A stretch of 64,000 nt of DNA from Lasioglossum baleicum (GCF_051020765.1 NC_134929.1:20722135-20786134), one strand, 5' to 3'. Counted from the first letter of the stretch, positions 34,639-46,893 are shown. The notes: generated by a model not told the origin, from the sequence alone. Numbers and translations: made by a program.

Positions 34639-36093
34639 ATTCATATATTCAGTATCGTTTGTCTAAAAAGATCTACGATATTTTTGTTACGGGGCTGGAC
34701 TGCGGAGTTTTATGTAAAATCAAAATAAAATTTTACTGCTCCAATTACATTGCACTGGTACCAAAAAAATTTCCTGCGTCAATTAAGAGGTACTGGAACT
34801 ATACAGGGTGTTTAGCTACAGGTGGGTGAAAATTTAAGGGGCGGTTCTCGACGATAATATAAGACGAGAATGAAGAATAAAAAAATTGCGATTTTGGCTT
34901 CGTTATTTAGTTATTAACAATTAAAAATTCGCCTAATATGCTGCAACTCTCTTAACAAAAGTGTACGTTGCGTACGTCACACAGGCGCGCGAAAGTCTCG
35001 TATCAAGTGACAAACGCATGCATACCTTGGTTCTCATTTGGGGCCCCAGCGAGGTGAAAATGTTTAAAAAATCGTTGGACGACATTGAACCTACCTACTC
35101 GTTAAAATCCACAAGGGCATTTCTAATATTCGCCCTATGGAATTATCGAGTAGAAGGGGTCAATGCCCTTTCACTTTTAAATTCTTCTCAAACATATCCA
35201 CAAATCCTTATCCAGCACTATAATTGTTCATAACACCGTACTTAATATACTGGAATAAACGCTTTAGCACTATTTACAATATCATACACACGCACTACGA
35301 GTTTACAGCGAGTACAAGTTTACTGAGGGGAATGAGGAGAATGTAAAGAACTGATAATCCTTTAATCTTGAAACACTGCAGTTTATTGAACTTGATTTAC
35401 GTCGCGAGACTCGGTCACAGACGGAGCCGACTTTTTAAACATTTTCACCTCGCTGGGGCCCCAAATGAGAACCAAGGTATGCATGCGTTTGTCACATGAT
35501 ACGAGACTGTCGCGCGCCTGTGTGACGTACGCAACATACACTTTTGTTAAAAGTGTTGCAGCATTTTAGGCGGATTTTTCATTGTTAATAACTAAATAAC
35601 GTAGCCGAAGTCGCAATTTTTTTATTCTTCATTTTCGTCTCATATTATCGTCGAGAACCACCCCTTAAATTTTCTCCCACCTGTAGCTAAACACCCTGTA
35701 TTCATACAAATTGTCTGCATCAATTAGAAGCTACTGGAACCAAATAAAATTTTTCTGCGTCAATTAAGAGGTGCTGGGACCAAATAAAATTTTTCTGCGT
35801 CAATTATGAGGTACTGGAACCAAATAACAATTTTCTGCGTCGATCGCAAGGCACTCATGCCAAACCAAATTTTTCTGCGTCAATTACAAGGCACTGGAGT
35901 CAAATAAAAATTGTTTCCTGTTTTAACAGTACTAATAAGTGGACGATGCTTATCGAGACTGGGTTTCACTTCAACGGACCTGCCGGCAATTTGTTAAACC
36001 TAAAGCCATTCAACGATGTAGGAATCGACTCGACAACAATTTCGACCGAACTTGCACAATTTCACAGAATTTCGACAGAGTTAATTAGCAGGT
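34639..36093 (+). repeat. Dispersed repeat with 40-bp minisatellite, copy A (interrupted)
   Basis: It matches copy B (43335-44194) from ATTCATATATTCAGTATCG, through GGACTGCGGAGTTTTATG, the CTGCGTCAATTAAGAGGTAC units, CAATTTGTTAAACCTAAA, to GAGTTAATTAGCAGGT. It is split at 34802-35700 by a TIR element. About six 40-base units remain (35717-35905). Confidence 0.9.
34804..35698. mobile_element. CAGGGTG-type TIR element, 895 bp
   Basis: CAGGGTGTTTAGCTACAGGT at the left and its inverse at the right, with arms of about 270 bases (34804-35075 and 35430-35698) joined by GGGGCCCCAGCGAGGTGAAA. TA flanks at 34802-34803 and 35699-35700. The uninterrupted relative at 43476-43496 reads GGAACTATATACATACAAAT, confirming insertion at TA. 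The loop has no transposase. Confidence 0.93.
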
Positions 36094-36197
36094 ATAATTT
36101 CGACGTCTGCTGCGGTCACGTGCGAAGCTGTCCATAGAGACGTCTCACCGTTCTGTGCCACGTGATCGTTAACACTCTAGCTATCAGGACATCGCTA

Positions 36198-36430
36198 ATA
36201 GCCTTGTTAATGACTGTGCTGCATCTCAAAGCAGTTCGATAATGTTCGGCTGAAAAATTAATCGAGAAATCCGTAGCCATTAGCGATGAATACTTTACGA
36301 ACTACTAAGAAGTGAATAGCCTTGTTGACGACGGTGTTGAATCAGGAAGATGTTCGGTAATGGCTTGTTGAAAAATTGATCAAGAAGTTCTCGGCTATTA
36401 ATGATCAACATTTTACGATGACAGTTCAGA
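36198..36430 (+). repeat. Diverged tandem duplication, period about 118
   Basis: ATAGCCTTGTTAATGACTGT followed by GATGTTCGG-like and TTTTACGA motifs repeats as ATAGCCTTGTTGACGACGGT, with TGAAAAATTRATC shared. Confidence 0.75.
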
Positions 36431-37080
36431 GGGATAATTATTTCAAGAGGTTCAATTGCTGTCGGTAAGGAGAAACAAACGTGCAGGCACTTGGATGCAC
36501 CGAGCCACTCTTTCATATTCCACAAATGCATCTGTATCATTTCATTTAACTTTCCTGTTTTCGTTTAATCCTGCGACTTTAGCGCTCATTGATAAATATC
36601 AACTGACTGGACATGATAGTTCAAGGGGTTAGTTGTTTCGCTTAGATCGAGGGCTAAAATAGTCCAAGAGTAAAACAATAACAAAAGCGAACGGTGCTGA
36701 TGCCTAGGCAACTTCCCAACGCAATTTTCTTCTCTTTTGATTAGCCTGTTTTCAAAGGGGCGGTGTTTATCCCTTGTGCGTCAAAGGGTTAAGGAATACG
36801 GGGGTTCGCGTGTTGTCTCGTCGAACCAGCTGCCAGCAAGCGAGAGCAAACCAAAGAGAGTCTTGGCAGGCGACGCGCTCGAGTGGAACAGTCAACAGCG
36901 AAGAAAGGATTTCCAGGGAAGAAAAGGGAGTGAATGAGTGAACGAATGAATGAGGAACAAGGAAGCACACGGCGGCCTGCAGAGCTTCCCGGTTCCCCGA
37001 TCGATCGATGCAATGATGGTCTTATCGGGCGCGAATGGGACGCGGCCGGCACACGTTCTCAAGTAGCTCTTTGCACCATG
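36431..37080. other. No gene seen
   Basis: No supported feature. GAATGAGTGAACGAATGAAT near 36932 is a loose simple repeat. Confidence 0.4.
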
Positions 37081-37200
37081 ATTTTCCATAATCATCGCAA
37101 CTCGCCCATCTCGTATAAATTTCTAGATAAATTAGTCCTTTGCCCCACGATTTTCCGCGCAGCTGTAATCAACGCAACTCGCCCATCTCTCATAAGTTCG
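37070..37200 (+). repeat. Tandem duplication, period about 77
   Basis: CTTTGCACCATGATTTTCC and CGCAACTCGCCCATCTCGTA recur as CTTTGCCCCACGATTTTCC and CGCAACTCGCCCATCTCTCA. Confidence 0.8.
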
Positions 37201-37905
37201 ATTTGGCACGTGAAGGAGGTCTAGAGTGCCCGAGGACTCGAAACAAATCTACTCCCGCGAGAAACAGCCGCAAGTATAGCCAGAATGATGCAGAATAGGG
37301 GATCGAATAAAAACCGCCCACGGCTGGCAGCGACAGTGTGCTCAGAAGTATTCCTGGCTCTTGCGGAAGGCGTTCCAACGGAATCGCTATGAATCGGGGA
37401 TTAAGATAAGGACACCGGGGCACGGGAGGTATTTCCATCGTGGCTCAGGAATAACGTCCATTAGGGGAGTGATTCGGCGTCGGACGAATGTTTGCTCGTC
37501 TCGTACGAGCACACGCGAACGACGTTTAAGGTCGAGATCGTCGGACCGGGAATGAAACGACCAAAGAATCGATCGAGGAGACCCAGAATCGATAGTGCCA
37601 GGCTGTAAAACCGCGTCCTCGCTGGCCGGATTTCTGACACTCAACTGTGGCGCTGTGGCAACCAGTCTAACTCTTATAAGGCGAATGGATAGATCAAATT
37701 TAACATAGTACAAACATCGGAGAAATTAAAGATCTCGTTATTTTATCATGTGTCGCGACTGCTAAGGGTGGAAATCGATTTTTATTTATCCTCTACTTGC
37801 CGCAATTAATGTAGACAATTTTTATTTTTCAAGCCAGCAATTATGAACCCGCCCTCTTGATCACTTTGGATCATCAAGGGTTCAGTATATCGTGAATTGA
37901 ACGAG
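37201..37905. other. No gene seen
   Basis: No supported feature. Confidence 0.4.
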
Positions 37906-37910
37906 CACAC

Positions 37911-38110
37911 ATGCTCCGAACTATGTCATGTTTGGTCTCGTTTTAAACAGTAAAATGTGACGCATATATCTGCAAGAGTTCCGTAAAGAAATAATTAAAA
38001 ATAACAAAGTATCGTAACTAAATATGTCCAACGAATAGACTCGTGTCAATTGTATGCTCCGAATAATGTCGTGTTTGCTTTCATTTTAATCAGAATAGTG
38101 TCACGAATGT
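37911..38110 (+). repeat. Diverged tandem duplication, period about 142
   Basis: ATGCTCCGAACTATGTCATG at 37911 recurs as ATGCTCCGAATAATGTCGTG at 38053. The following roughly 35 bases also match. Confidence 0.8.
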
Positions 38111-38124
38111 GGCAATAATAAATA

Positions 38125-38306
38125 GACCGCGAATCTTTATGCATTTATGGGTTATGAAAATGTTCAAAAATTGCTTATCAAAATTCGAGTATTAAATTAC
38201 AAACACTGTTACAAACGCTATTACCAATGAAAATAGAATTTTATTTGGTACCATTCTCTCAAAAATTTGTCTACAAAAATTGAAAATTGCATGAACATCC
38301 GCAGTC
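38125..38306. mobile_element. GACTGCGG-family MITE, second complete copy
   Basis: GACCGCGAATCTTTATGCAT (left) and the inverse of GACTGCGGATGTTCATGCA (right) enclose 182 bases, with TA at 38123-38124 and 38307-38308. Confidence 0.82.
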
Positions 38307-38658
38307 TAACAATAAACAATGTTAATAAACTATACAAGTGACATCACGGTCCAGAGATTTCCGCGCGCATTAGAAGCAAAATACCGGACATCCGAACGAA
38401 AGTTAAATCGTTGCAAAGAGGATGTTGAACGAGTCGTGTGTCCGCAGCCGTGCAAAGCCGGCGCAGAAAATACAGATTTTGCAGAGGCAAAATTGTCGAG
38501 CGGGTCGACGCACAAATTTTCAAACAGTCAGAGAACGGGACAGATGTATTGGCACCCTGTTGCTCCTCCAGCATCGACAGGTGTACAAGTGTACACATTA
38601 CATGTCGATGCCACGCCGAGAGGAAATCGCGCGCGACCGTAGCCTGGCTGGCAAACTG

Positions 38659-38695
38659 CTCTCTCTCACTCTCTCTCTCTCTCTCCCTCTCTCTC
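38659..38695. repeat. (CT)n microsatellite
   Basis: CT units with two short interruptions. Confidence 0.93.
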
Positions 38696-38985
38696 AATCG
38701 ACCTGTCGATTATCACGCGATCGATACTGTCGGGCTCAAAACCATCAGCTGCGCTGCCTTCCGCACCCTGCACCCACCAAACACCAAAGCAGACTAAGGG
38801 AGCCTGTGCACGCACTACCATAGCTTCTACCCTTTGGCATCAATGTTTTTCCCCGGCGAAATAGCGTGCCAACATCCACTACATTCGCACTTGAAGTCCG
38901 GTCTTTTATAGTCACTTGCTGATTAATTGTGATTAATCGTGCAGTGGATTTTTAACAAGATTAGACTACAGAATTGCGTTTGTAA
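38696..38985. other. No feature seen
   Basis: Noncoding sequence without recognised motif. Confidence 0.4.
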
Positions 38986-39320
38986 TAATGGAAATGAATG
39001 CTGAACTTCCCACTTGTTTCGGTACCTGTTGATTGCATTCGTAAAAAATGCAAGAATTTAAACATGTAGACACATATACTCTTGAATCGATGAGTTAAAA
39101 AAAGACTGGACCACACAATTGCATTTTGTAATATCGAAAAATAATGCTGAACTTACGCTTGCTTCTGTACCTGTTGATTGGATTCTGATTGTACGCGTAT
39201 AAAAGAGTATTTAAAAAAAGATTCGACCACAGTAACGCGTTTATAACAATAATAAAAACGTGGTAAAACTGAATATTCAGTTTGCTTCTGTACCTGTTGA
39301 TTGCATTCGTGCAGGTGTAA
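38986..39320 (+). repeat. Diverged three-copy tandem repeat
   Basis: GTACCTGTTGATTG occurs at 39022, 39167 and 39290, each preceded by TTGTTTC/TTGCTTCT and a TGAACTT- or TGAATATT-like motif. Spacings are 145 and 123. Confidence 0.75.
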
Positions 39321-39945
39321 AAATCAATGGCGATTCAAAGAAGTCGCCTTAACACGATATTGGAAATGAACGTAACCCATTGGTTCAACCCGGTATAAAA
39401 GCAAAGGCCATCCGATGTGATTGCACCGCTGACAAACGGCGAACGTCATGGTGAACACGAGTCGCAGGCAATAAAATCGCCACGCTCGCGCCGCGAATTC
39501 CCTTTCGCTAGAGACGACTCGCCGATCAACCGGGACTAACGTATGTACTGCGAGTTCAGTCAGTCGGTCGGTTCCATTATAGTAATTGGCTCCTTTATCT
39601 AGCCGCAAAGTTCCGCCGCTGTTTCCCTACTGCGCTCGCCACGTCTTCCCACGGACTACAAACCGATACTCGAGGTAACGTTTCAATCGTACCGGTGAGA
39701 AACTCGATCGGATTGAAAATATAATATTGCAACGCGCGACCGACGCAGCAACAAGTTCCCCAGCTCACGGGGAATCCCTAAAACTCACTTCCGATAATTA
39801 TTATCGTCGCTCCATCCACATCACCCTACTGCTCCTCCAATTATTTGTAGCTTGCTTCAATTATCTGACGTTGCACCGTCCTTTGTCGTGCGACAATTGT
39901 TCGCGTGGCTTCGAATTTTTCTCTTCTCCTTGCAATTTTCCAACA
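39321..39945. other. No gene seen; possible 5' retroelement remnant
   Basis: The stretch just before the reverse-transcriptase fragment may be decayed Penelope-like sequence, but nothing before 39940 can be recognised. Confidence 0.35.
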
Positions 39946-39947
39946 CT

Positions 39948-40061
39948 GTCTCCTTTAAGTTTGTGCTTCAAGCCAATGTATTCACTTTCAATGGTACATT
40001 TTGCAAACAAGTGTTTGACACAGCAATGGGTTCACCCATTTCCCCTGTCATTGCCAATAAA
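39948..40061 (+). pseudogene. Penelope-like reverse transcriptase fragment
   Basis: The frame reads FKFVLQANVFTFNGTFCKQV then FDTAMGSPISPVIANK, then stops (TAA). The block F-x-F-N-G-x-x-x-x-Q-x-x-G-T-A-M-G-S-P-x-S-P-x-x-A-N is the reverse-transcriptase segment just before the catalytic YxDD in Penelope-like elements; here the usual Gly before TAMG is Asp. The catalytic YxDD and the GIY-YIG endonuclease are absent. An AAT run follows (40055-40077), and a terminal repeat of the same family starts 100 bases later, so this is a 3'-truncated, inactive remnant. Confidence 0.8.
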
Positions 40062-40077
40062 TAATAATAATAATAAT
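40055..40077. repeat. (AAT)n microsatellite
   Basis: Seven consecutive AAT-type units directly after the reverse-transcriptase fragment. Confidence 0.9.
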
Positions 40078-40164
40078 TCGTTTACAATTAGCAAGTATAT
40101 GTATGTCAAAGTTTTATTGGTATTACCCGGTTTTGTTGAATAATTACTATAGCTTACAGTATTT

Positions 40165-40290
40165 TACAGACGCAAAATTTCTCTTGAAAATGGTCCACAC
40201 ATTTCGATCGAAACGTCGAGAACAATTCAAATTGCAAAATTGCTTAGTGAGTACATAACATTTGATCGAACCTGTGGCGCCGGAATCATT
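40165..40290 (+). mobile_element. Penelope-like retroelement terminal fragment, copy 3
   Basis: Inverse orientation to copy 2, from ACGCAAAATTTCTCTTGAAA to GATCGAACCTGTGGCGCCGG. 40183-40218 holds CTTGAAAAT, GGTC...GATC and GAAACGTCG. Its closeness to the reverse-transcriptase fragment suggests both belong to one insertion. Confidence 0.65.
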
Positions 40291-40840
40291 AAATTGTTTA
40301 TTTGCACTATCTACGATCGACATAAAAGAAAATTCATTATCTCCTTCGTTGTGTTCAATCATTATTGTTGCGACCTTTCTGCATCCTCCGTCATACAAGA
40401 AAAGTTGTCGACGTTGCAATTCAGACTCGCATTCCTCATTCTCATTCGAATTGTCTCAAATAATTTCTTTCTTACATTGCACAAACTCTAGCGTTCAATT
40501 GCAACGAAGCGTTTCATCGTTGCTTCTTTGTATCGTTATTAATTAAATTCGAAATACGCAGAACGAGCCACCGCGTTCCCGCCAATTAAAACTTATCCAG
40601 TTTCTGGAGCAGAACCACAATTTCGATGACGATATCGGCGAGTGATATTTGCCGTTGACCGAGTTCGAAAGCGATCGCAGCAAGGCAATAAAAAGAAATA
40701 GCAACGATGTAAACAAGCTGAACGGCAACTGTGCGACCACCCCCGCGCAAAACACATTAAACGTAGAAGAGAAAACGATATTACCCTGACGCTCGGGAGA
40801 ATCGAATTAAAGTTGATTATAGTTCGACCACCTCGTTTAA
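40291..40840. other. No gene seen
   Basis: AT-rich noncoding sequence. Confidence 0.45.
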
Positions 40841-40844
40841 TATT

Positions 40845-41470
40845 TTATAGAGGCACCATGCTGGAACGAACGTCAACAGCCGGCTATTTGCCTCGAGCGA
40901 AAGATGCTTCTGATATATGTATACAACACACGTGGCCGTTCGAACTTTTCCACGTCCATTTGTCAATAACCGCATAAACAAGGGAATAGAAATTGTTTTG
41001 CATTTTATAGAAGATGTCACCAGCGCACTTTTCCCCTATAACCTGCGGCCATTATCAAGTATTGAACATCCATTTGTCGACGGTCATACTGATTTATATT
41101 TTATACGAGTTTACAAAAAAAAATTTCGCGAAAATTCTTTTCACTTATATTCTGTCCCTTTATTTTATGAAACACGTCAATGGCGTTATTTTGCATATTA
41201 AAGTTGTTCGCGTCGATTTAAAAATTGTTTCGCGTCTGCATTTTATAAAAGGCAACTGACGTTTCGCCCTAGAAACAATGGCCATTTAAAGCCTTCCACG
41301 TCCATTTGTCAACGTACGTACTGATTTATGCATTACCCGAGTTTATAAAATTTTTGCAAAAATTGTTTCGCCTCGGTTATCGTCGTTTATTCGACGGAAG
41401 AAGAAATCGGTCCTCGATTTTTTATCTCATCGGGCAAACCTTAATTCGCGAATTTATCAGCCAGAAAAAG
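40845..41470 (+). repeat. Diverged tandem repeat, period about 230
   Basis: CATTTTATAGA/AAA motifs occur at 40845, 41001 and 41240. CATCCATTTGTCGACGGTCA followed by TACTGATTTATA (41068) recurs as CGTCCATTTGTCAACGTACG followed by TACTGATTTATG (41297). An earlier partial copy is near 40955. Confidence 0.6.
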
Positions 41471-41636
41471 TATCAGGAGTTAAACAGTACGTGCATCGCG
41501 TTAATTAGAGGCCCGTAATTAACATGCGGAGAGACATTTAAAAAAAACGAAAATATAAATGCTCCAATTTACCATCAGTGGTCATTGGCATCGTTCGGAT
41601 TTGTGTCATCTAATCCCGTAAGAAATTACAGACATA

Positions 41637-42309
41637 CAGTAAGGAGCATAACTGATTCCACACACTTTAAATCAGAACAACTTTTTTATGAATGGACCAC
41701 AAACGACTTCAATTTCTCTGTAAGGCTAGAAGAATTAGTATAGTAAATGATGTGTAAAAAATATGTTGAAAAAATTCATTTGGACAGAATTGTGAAAAAC
41801 AATAGTAAAAATGGATTTTTACCATTTTTTTAGCTGGCCCAATAACGAAAATTTTAAAAATGTGTTTTGTCAACTGGTATAAATTATACATATACGCTCT
41901 GAAAATTTCATTGAAATTGGTTAATTGATTTACGAATTATAAACGATCAAAAATGGTAAAACTTGCCACTTTATGGTAACACTACAAATTAACACTTTTG
42001 ATCATTTATAATTCCCAAACCAATTAACTAATTCCAATGAAATTTTCAGAGCGTATATAATTTATACCAGTTGACCAGACACATCTTTTGCATTTTCGTT
42101 ATTGGCCCAGCTAAAAAAGATGTAAAAATCAATTTTTAGTATTGTTTTTCACAATTCCGTCCAAATGCATTTTTTTTAAAAACTTATTTATTAGACGTCA
42201 TTTACTAAACTAATTCTTCTAGCCTTACAGAGAAATTGAAGTCGTTTGGTCAATTAATATAAAAGTTATCCTGATTGGAAGTGTGTGGAGTCAGTTATGC
42301 TCCTTACTG
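41637..42309. mobile_element. Tc1/mariner-type foldback element, copy 2 (intact)
   Basis: CAGTAAGGAGCATAACTGAT and its near inverse enclose 673 bases, flanked by TA (41635-41636 and 42310-42311). The arms are about 300 bases each and share GCTAGAAGAATTAGT, GCTGGCCCAATAACG and GCTCTGAAAATTTCAT. The loop is under 80 bases and noncoding. This shows the undisrupted structure of the 8385 copy. Confidence 0.92.
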
Positions 42310-42311
42310 TA

Positions 42312-42715
42312 TGTATATGTATTTACCACAAAATTGACTAGGTAGAATGTAAAATAAACAAGGAGTTGAACGGATCAAAAAATTTTGTTTCCTTGCTGTA
42401 TCATTTTCATCTTGTTCGAACTATTAAATGACAATTTTCTTTGGTTTCCGTTTCTGACGAAACAAGTTTGTTATAAATAGCAGATTGATACTGTTTCGAC
42501 GTCTACGATTATTTCGGATTTTAATAAGGAGTACAAAGAAGAATAAGGAGACATTATAAACGGAGCGTAAAGGCACGTGTCTTTCTCAGGCAAATTAAGA
42601 CTATCTAGATCGATAAAGAAGAGTTATAATTACACTTGATCGGGTCTCTGGAAGGGCGCATTTTCTCTGTAGCGTTATTTTAAACTTATTGAAATGATGA
42701 AAGGAAGAACTGTTT
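42312..42715. other. No gene seen
   Basis: AT-rich noncoding sequence. Confidence 0.4.
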
Positions 42716-42768
42716 ACCTGTTGGCCACACACGATGCACATTTTTACTTTGCATAAAAGTCCGCAGTC
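42716..42768 (-). mobile_element. GACTGCGG-family MITE right end
   Basis: TTTGCATAAAAGTCCGCAGTC followed by TAATTA is the inverse of the family terminus, with the same AATTA-type flank as the copies at 20053 and 22664. The left end was not found with confidence. Confidence 0.55.
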
Positions 42769-42769
42769 T

Positions 42770-43334
42770 AATTACATGGATGTTTGATTTGTTCGATCGA
42801 ATAATTTTTGCAGTAATTACGAGGAAAAATTGGACTCTCTAGTGTAATCGCAGTTTCCGGGTCCGTTAGCCGGCTTATTGAAAGTTTATCGAATGCACGA
42901 GCGGCGTGAGCGTAGTGCCGTTAGGGTCAAGTTTCTTTGTCATTCTCGCCGACAGTGTTCGACGATGACGCGAGCCGCGGCGAAACTTCCGCCCTGAAGT
43001 TTCCCGTTAGTTTACGCGGATGGAACTTCGCCGGAGATATTCTTCCGTCGTCCTCTCGTCTTCCTCGTCGAAGTTGCGAGACATTTAAGCGGGCAAAATT
43101 CTCCGGAGTAACGAGATTCCGGGCATCTCGTTGACGGGACGCGAATTATGATCTACGATCGGCCACTCTAAGTCTAACAGAAAAATTCAGACGCTCAAGA
43201 GCCTCGATCTTCAGAAAAATTGAAATGAAATCAATTTTATTTTACTCCCGCTTCCAACAATCAATGTACAACATATTTATTCTGTCTAGCATTGAAACTC
43301 GTGTAACAAACCTAACAGATAATCCAGGAAGAAC
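42770..43334. other. No gene seen
   Basis: A CpG-rich patch at 42880-43140, then AT-rich. TTTTACTCCCGCTTCCAAC near 43245 resembles internal MITE sequence at 22800. Confidence 0.4.
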
Positions 43335-44194
43335 GATTCATATATTCAGAATCGTCTGTCTAAATTTAAGATCTACTGGGCTGTGACTGCGGAGTTCTAC
43401 GCAAAATCAAAATTTTCTGCATCAATTACATGGCTCTGGTACCAAAAAAATTTCCTGCGTCAATTAAGAGGTACTGGAACTATATACATACAAATTGTCT
43501 GCATCAATTACACACAAGCTACTGGGACCAAATAAAATTTTTCTGCGTCAATTAAGAGGTACTGGAACCAAATAAAATTTTCCTGCGTCAATTAAGAGGT
43601 ACTGGAACCAAATAAAAATTTTCTGCGTCAATTAAGAGGTACTGGAACCAAATAAAATTTCACTGCTTCAATTAAGAGGTACTAGAACTATATACATACA
43701 AATTGTCTGCATCAATTACACACAAGCTACTGGAACCAAATAAAATTTTTCTGCGTCAATTACGAGAGGCGCTGGAACTAAATAAAATTTTCCTGCGTCA
43801 ATTAAGAGGTGCTGGAACCAAATAAAATTTCACTGCCTCAATTAAGGGGTACTAGAATCAAATAAAAATTTTCTGCGTCAATTATGTGTGGGTGATATGT
43901 CAATTACAAGGCACTGGCACCAAATAAAATTTTTCTCCGTCGATCTCAAGGCACTCGAGCGAAACTAAATTTTTCTGCGTCAATCACAAGGCACTGGAGT
44001 CAAATAAAAATTGTTTCTTGTTTTCACAGTTCTACTAAGTTGATGATACTTCATCGAGACTGTTTTTCACTTCAACTGACCTGCCAGCAATTTGTTAAAC
44101 CTAAAACCATTCAACGATATAGGAATTGACTCGACAACAATTTCGACCGCACTTGGACAAATTCACAGAATTTCGACAGAGTTAATTAGCAGGT
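43335..44194 (+). repeat. Dispersed repeat with 40-bp minisatellite, copy B (uninterrupted)
   Basis: About fifteen degenerate units of CTGCGTCAATTAAGAGGTAC plus TGGAACCAAATAAAATTTT (40 bases) run from about 43400 to 44000. A block with ACTATATACATACAAATTGT occurs twice, 210 bases apart (43480 and 43690), showing higher-order duplication. The unique right flank matches copy A up to GAGTTAATTAGCAGGT. Confidence 0.92.
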
Positions 44195-46890
44195 GAAAAA
44201 GAGAGAATGAATAAAGTAAGAGAGTGAATAAAGTAGGTGAAAAGGAGAGAATTAAGAATCCTAGCGATAAACGAAGATCGCGCAACAAAGTGCGCCCCAA
44301 GATCAGCGGCCGGAAACGAGATCGACATAGTCGACGAATTAAATCTGGCTCGACGGTGATTTTGATTTATTCTCAGCCGTTGGTGATTTCCTCCGGCGAA
44401 TCCTCGCTCCGCCGAAGCATTTCATTATGGACCGCGTTCGAGATACGTGACCGGAATCCAGGTGCGACAACGGACGCGTGTCGTCGTCGTCGTCTGAGCG
44501 AAAAAACTGCGAACCGTCGAGTACAGTGAAAATATTGCCTCGCCGTGCTCGCCGAGTTCTGTCCGTTGTAAAACGCAACGTTTTCTGTCGGCACGATGCC
44601 GAGAGCCTGGATAAGCCTCGAAAATCTATTTGAAATCCATTTCTGCGAACCCTTTCCAATCCTTTCGTCGCATATGTTGAATAGGAAAATTGTTAACCGA
44701 CCACTACACTGTCAATGTTGCAAAGTGGAATTTTTTTAACGCAATCGTTACCAGATCTTTTGTAGGCTTTACAGTTAAAACTAGACTGAAAATGTTCTAC
44801 CACAGATGTAACTGAAAGTAATCTACAGACACTAAGGTCTTTTTTCATTGGGAAACGTATTAATATTTAATAATAATATTTAAACACACGAATATTACGC
44901 ACCATCGTAAGCAAATACATTTGTCCTAACTTATGAATTTTTGTCCAGGGACATTTTACACGCGATTGTTTTTTTGGGAACATGATGCATCTGTTAGGAT
45001 TTGCTTAAAACCTGAGAACACGAGAATACGTGAATTTCGAAAAACGAGCGTGGCTTTAGGATTTTTCGTGTCTCGTGTCGATTTCCCATTTCAGTGGAAC
45101 GAGTCGGCGTGCGGAACAGCTGCCGGCCAGTAGTAAATGCCGGATATAAGTCAGCCACAGTCACGAGGTGTATTTAACGGGTGCCGCGCGCGCGTATCGA
45201 TTTTTCTTATCTGAACGATTCCTTATCGCCCGGGGAGAACGGATAAGGCCTGTTGATAGTAGGGGAACGTCAAGGGGACGAGTTTCCGTTGCTCTCGTTG
45301 AAATTACGTCGGTCACGTCGCCATCGTAAACGAAATTCTGCCGTTTTCCAAATTGTTCGAGAAAATCCGTCAAACACATATTAGAAAATATTATTTCTTC
45401 AATCTGATTCCATCCAATAATCTAAAATAAATTTTAGACGATTTTTATTATAATATATATTCAACTAAATAAATCCATTGCAACTTTATAATTTGTAAAA
45501 CAAAATCTGAAGGTTACAAAACACTTCACAAAAATGTTGCTTTGCCTGTAACCGGCACACGAACGGCGAGCGGTGTCACGGTAAAACTTGACTCGACCAC
45601 AGATAAAACTATCGATTAGAAGTTCCAATCGATGCAACAACCGCTACGATAAATGACAATAAATGTTTTCGCTTTTTCGACAGCGTCGAACGCGTTAACG
45701 AGAATATTCCCGCGGCAGTGCCGCGAAGGTAATTGAGAATTTTCCGAGTCTTCCGGCGAAATTACTCGAGGAACATCCCGGCAGGCCGGATTAGAAAAAT
45801 GGAGCGGAAGATTACGCGAGATTAAACGGATTTCGGGGTCCCGTCGATTCGTGGATCATCCGCCGTCGTCTCTACTCGATCCGTGTGCTCGATACCGTTC
45901 TCGAAATTCTAGTATTAATTTTCGTTTCGAGCCGGCAATCTGCTTCAACTGATTCCGACTCCTCGATGTCGCTTTAATGTCGGATCGTTTCTTCGAATCA
46001 TTTTCCAATTAGAACTGGCATTTCTGGAACAACTCCCAGAATCGGTCGTAAAGCATATTTTTATTCGATGTGCTATTAGTGGATAACAAGAATAATGTTC
46101 GAAATCGCGAGTCTACTTAAACAAATCGTTTCTGAATGTAATACTTGGTAAATGAATTAATTATACACGACAAGCTCGTGAGCCAGATTTCTTCTGACCG
46201 CGAAAGAAGGAAGTTGAAATTAGTTGGACAATTCAGTATATCAGCCAGAAAATCGTAACGAAAAGAAACGAGTCTTGTATTGACCGAACAATGTCTTAGA
46301 ACAATCCTCGGCCAATTCCGTTTGTTCGATGGATTTCTCGAGGCAGAACGGGGCCAGTCGATCGAGCGACGGACGCGGAATGGATCCGGAGACGGATAAT
46401 TTAATTAAAGGTCAATTAACACGCTCAACGGTGGTCCGATCCAGCGGGGATCCTCTTCGATCTAGAAACAGGGGAGGAGCAGGAGGGGGAAAAAAGGAAA
46501 CGCTCGGAAACAGAGCCGTCCAATTTACTCGCAGTCGTCCCATTGAACCGTCTCTCCCCGGTTCTGCCTCGGTCAGGATTTCTACCGGAGAAGTTATTCT
46601 AACCGAGAGGAATCGTATTTCCCGTTATTGCTTTAAGTAGGTAGTTCAAGGGAAAAACCATTTCTTCTCGTTTCCCTGATATTATCTCTGGCGCGAGCTT
46701 GCTTTTCACCCCCGGCAAATCCATCACTCGGTAGAACCGAGTTAAAGAGTGTCCCACGTAACAGAGACGTCCGACGGCTACCAACGTCTGGCCAAAATAT
46801 CCTCACGAATCACTTGAGAATAAATAAGCAACAACGTCTTGACGAAATTCAAAATAGCACGGAAATTGAAAGAGTCCAAGGACTGTCGAT
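44195..46890. other. No gene seen
   Basis: About 2.7 kb. A short CGT run lies at 44478-44493. CpG-rich stretches alternate with AT-rich ones. Frames at 44224-44659 and 46329-46640 show no domain. Confidence 0.45.
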
Positions 46891-46893
46891 GCA

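Noticed and set aside
44224..44659. Arg-rich frames on both strands
   Set aside because: Low-complexity CGT repeat and CpG-rich composition explain them.
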